Assembly (NCBI RefSeq): GCF_038096165.1
Contig: NZ_CP151076.1
Location: forward strand, 3,035,501-3,099,500
Direction of reading: 5' to 3'
DNA length: 64,000 bases
Origin: Pseudomonas sp. G.S.17
GTDB taxonomy: Bacteria > Pseudomonadota > Gammaproteobacteria > Pseudomonadales > Pseudomonadaceae
This document shows, piece by piece, positions 63,592 to 64,000 of the stretch; position 1 is the first letter of the stretch, and each line of letters begins with the position of its first letter. The notes beneath the pieces are model-generated. The model was not told the origin of the DNA, searched no databases, and saw nothing but the letters and a program-made list of their open reading frames with translations. The position numbers and the translations under genes were made by a program.

Positions 63592-64000
63592 TTGAAAGAA
63601 TATAAAAAACGCTCGGCGAACGGTAACGCAGGGGAATATCTTGCAGCATACCAACTCACTAAGGTACTGCAATGGCCATATCGCATGTTAGATATAGGCG
63701 TAGATGGTGAAATCGAAATCCTTGATAGCGCTGGCATTTCAACCTCTGATGTAATCAAGGTTCAGGTAAAAACATTCAACTCCATCTCTAAAGCCAGTTC
63801 GAAAAAAATCTATGTGAAAGGTAATCACATTCAGTATTGGAAGAAATTTTGTCTTCCGATAATTGTTGTGTGTGTCGATCTGAGCAAGGAAAAGGTCTAT
63901 TGGAAGCCTGTCACGGCAACAGAATGCTACGAAAACGGCGGAAAATCGCAAGCAATAATCATCGATTTACAAGCTGACGAGTTAACGCCGGCATGCGGAG
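63592..64000 (+). CDS. DUF4365-like protein, partial at window end
   Basis: The frame begins TTG-AAA-GAA at 63592 after an in-frame stop at 63571 and stays open to the end of the window (136 residues). It has G-N-A-G-E-Y-L-A-A-Y-Q, D-I-G-V-D-G-E-I-E-I-L and V-I-K-V-Q-V-K-T-F, the E...D...Q-x-K pattern of DUF4365, a PD-(D/E)XK-like group. The start codon is uncertain. The local sequence is AT-rich. Confidence 0.7.
   Translation, partial: MKEYKKRSANGNAGEYLAAYQLTKVLQWPYRMLDIGVDGEIEILDSAGISTSDVIKVQVKTFNSISKASSKKIYVKGNHIQYWKKFCLPIIVVCVDLSKEKVYWKPVTATECYENGGKSQAIIIDLQADELTPACG

Overview
The window is a stretch of Pseudomonas-type chromosome, judged from gene content: MvaT/MvaU silencers, RulB, GlxA-type AraC regulators and Pseudomonas-style phage tail genes. 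No rRNA, tRNA or CRISPR array was seen. Everything here was read by eye; no database search or computed score lies behind any call.

Region 1 (1-11190) is the right end of a contractile-tailed prophage. The tail genes run in P2-like order: U, X, D, V, W, J, I, a collar protein and a large tail fibre. They end in a complete diversity-generating retroelement (DGR). Its parts are a fibre gene with a C-terminal variable repeat (8317-8419), a hairpin downstream of that repeat, a fibre chaperone, a small membrane protein, an Avd-type accessory protein (9371-9727), a template repeat (9751-9853) and a reverse transcriptase with YMDD and VGALTSQ motifs (9973-11061). The two 103-bp repeats differ at 9 positions, and all 9 are adenines in the template. 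The phage DNA stops at about 11190 in a Mu-like end (5'-TGATGCGCGGCGCG read from outside), and this junction truncates a host MFS transporter gene. A BcepMu-like transposable prophage is the best reading.

Region 2 (11191-22515) is ordinary accessory metabolism and regulation: TetR with a truncated MFS gene, a small copper-chaperone-like protein behind a CueR-type promoter, an alcohol dehydrogenase, a dehydratase with a divergent AraC regulator, an NmrA reductase with a divergent HxlR regulator, and two GlxA-type regulators around an HD hydrolase. Several decayed fragments (MFS, LysR, SDR) lie among them.

Region 3 (22548-29296) is rich in toxin and stress genes: a DarT/NADAR ADP-ribosylation toxin-antitoxin pair whose toxin has an N-terminal membrane anchor, a Fic protein with paired repeats upstream, a nucleotidyltransferase-family protein, a Phd/VapC pair, and an N-terminally truncated RulB polymerase.

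Region 4 (29733-37888) is a redox and regulation block: three SDRs, an MFS exporter, an enoyl-reductase-like protein, a VOC protein, one LysR and two paralogous AraC regulators, mostly in divergent pairs.

Region 5 (37974-64000) is a mosaic mobile and defence island. It holds a large tyrosine recombinase with a coiled-coil partner, an IS3-family element, a Gabija-like pair (OLD nuclease plus UvrD helicase), a membrane protein of unknown function, DUF3800, a PLD-like protein, a CoiA-like nuclease gene split by an amber codon, several proteins with nuclease-like E-x-K motifs (some strongly AT-rich), DUF2971, an MvaT-family silencer, an IS30 element, a decayed AhpD/MocR pair, and a rightmost set of three genes with nuclease or DNA-repair-like features that runs off the window.
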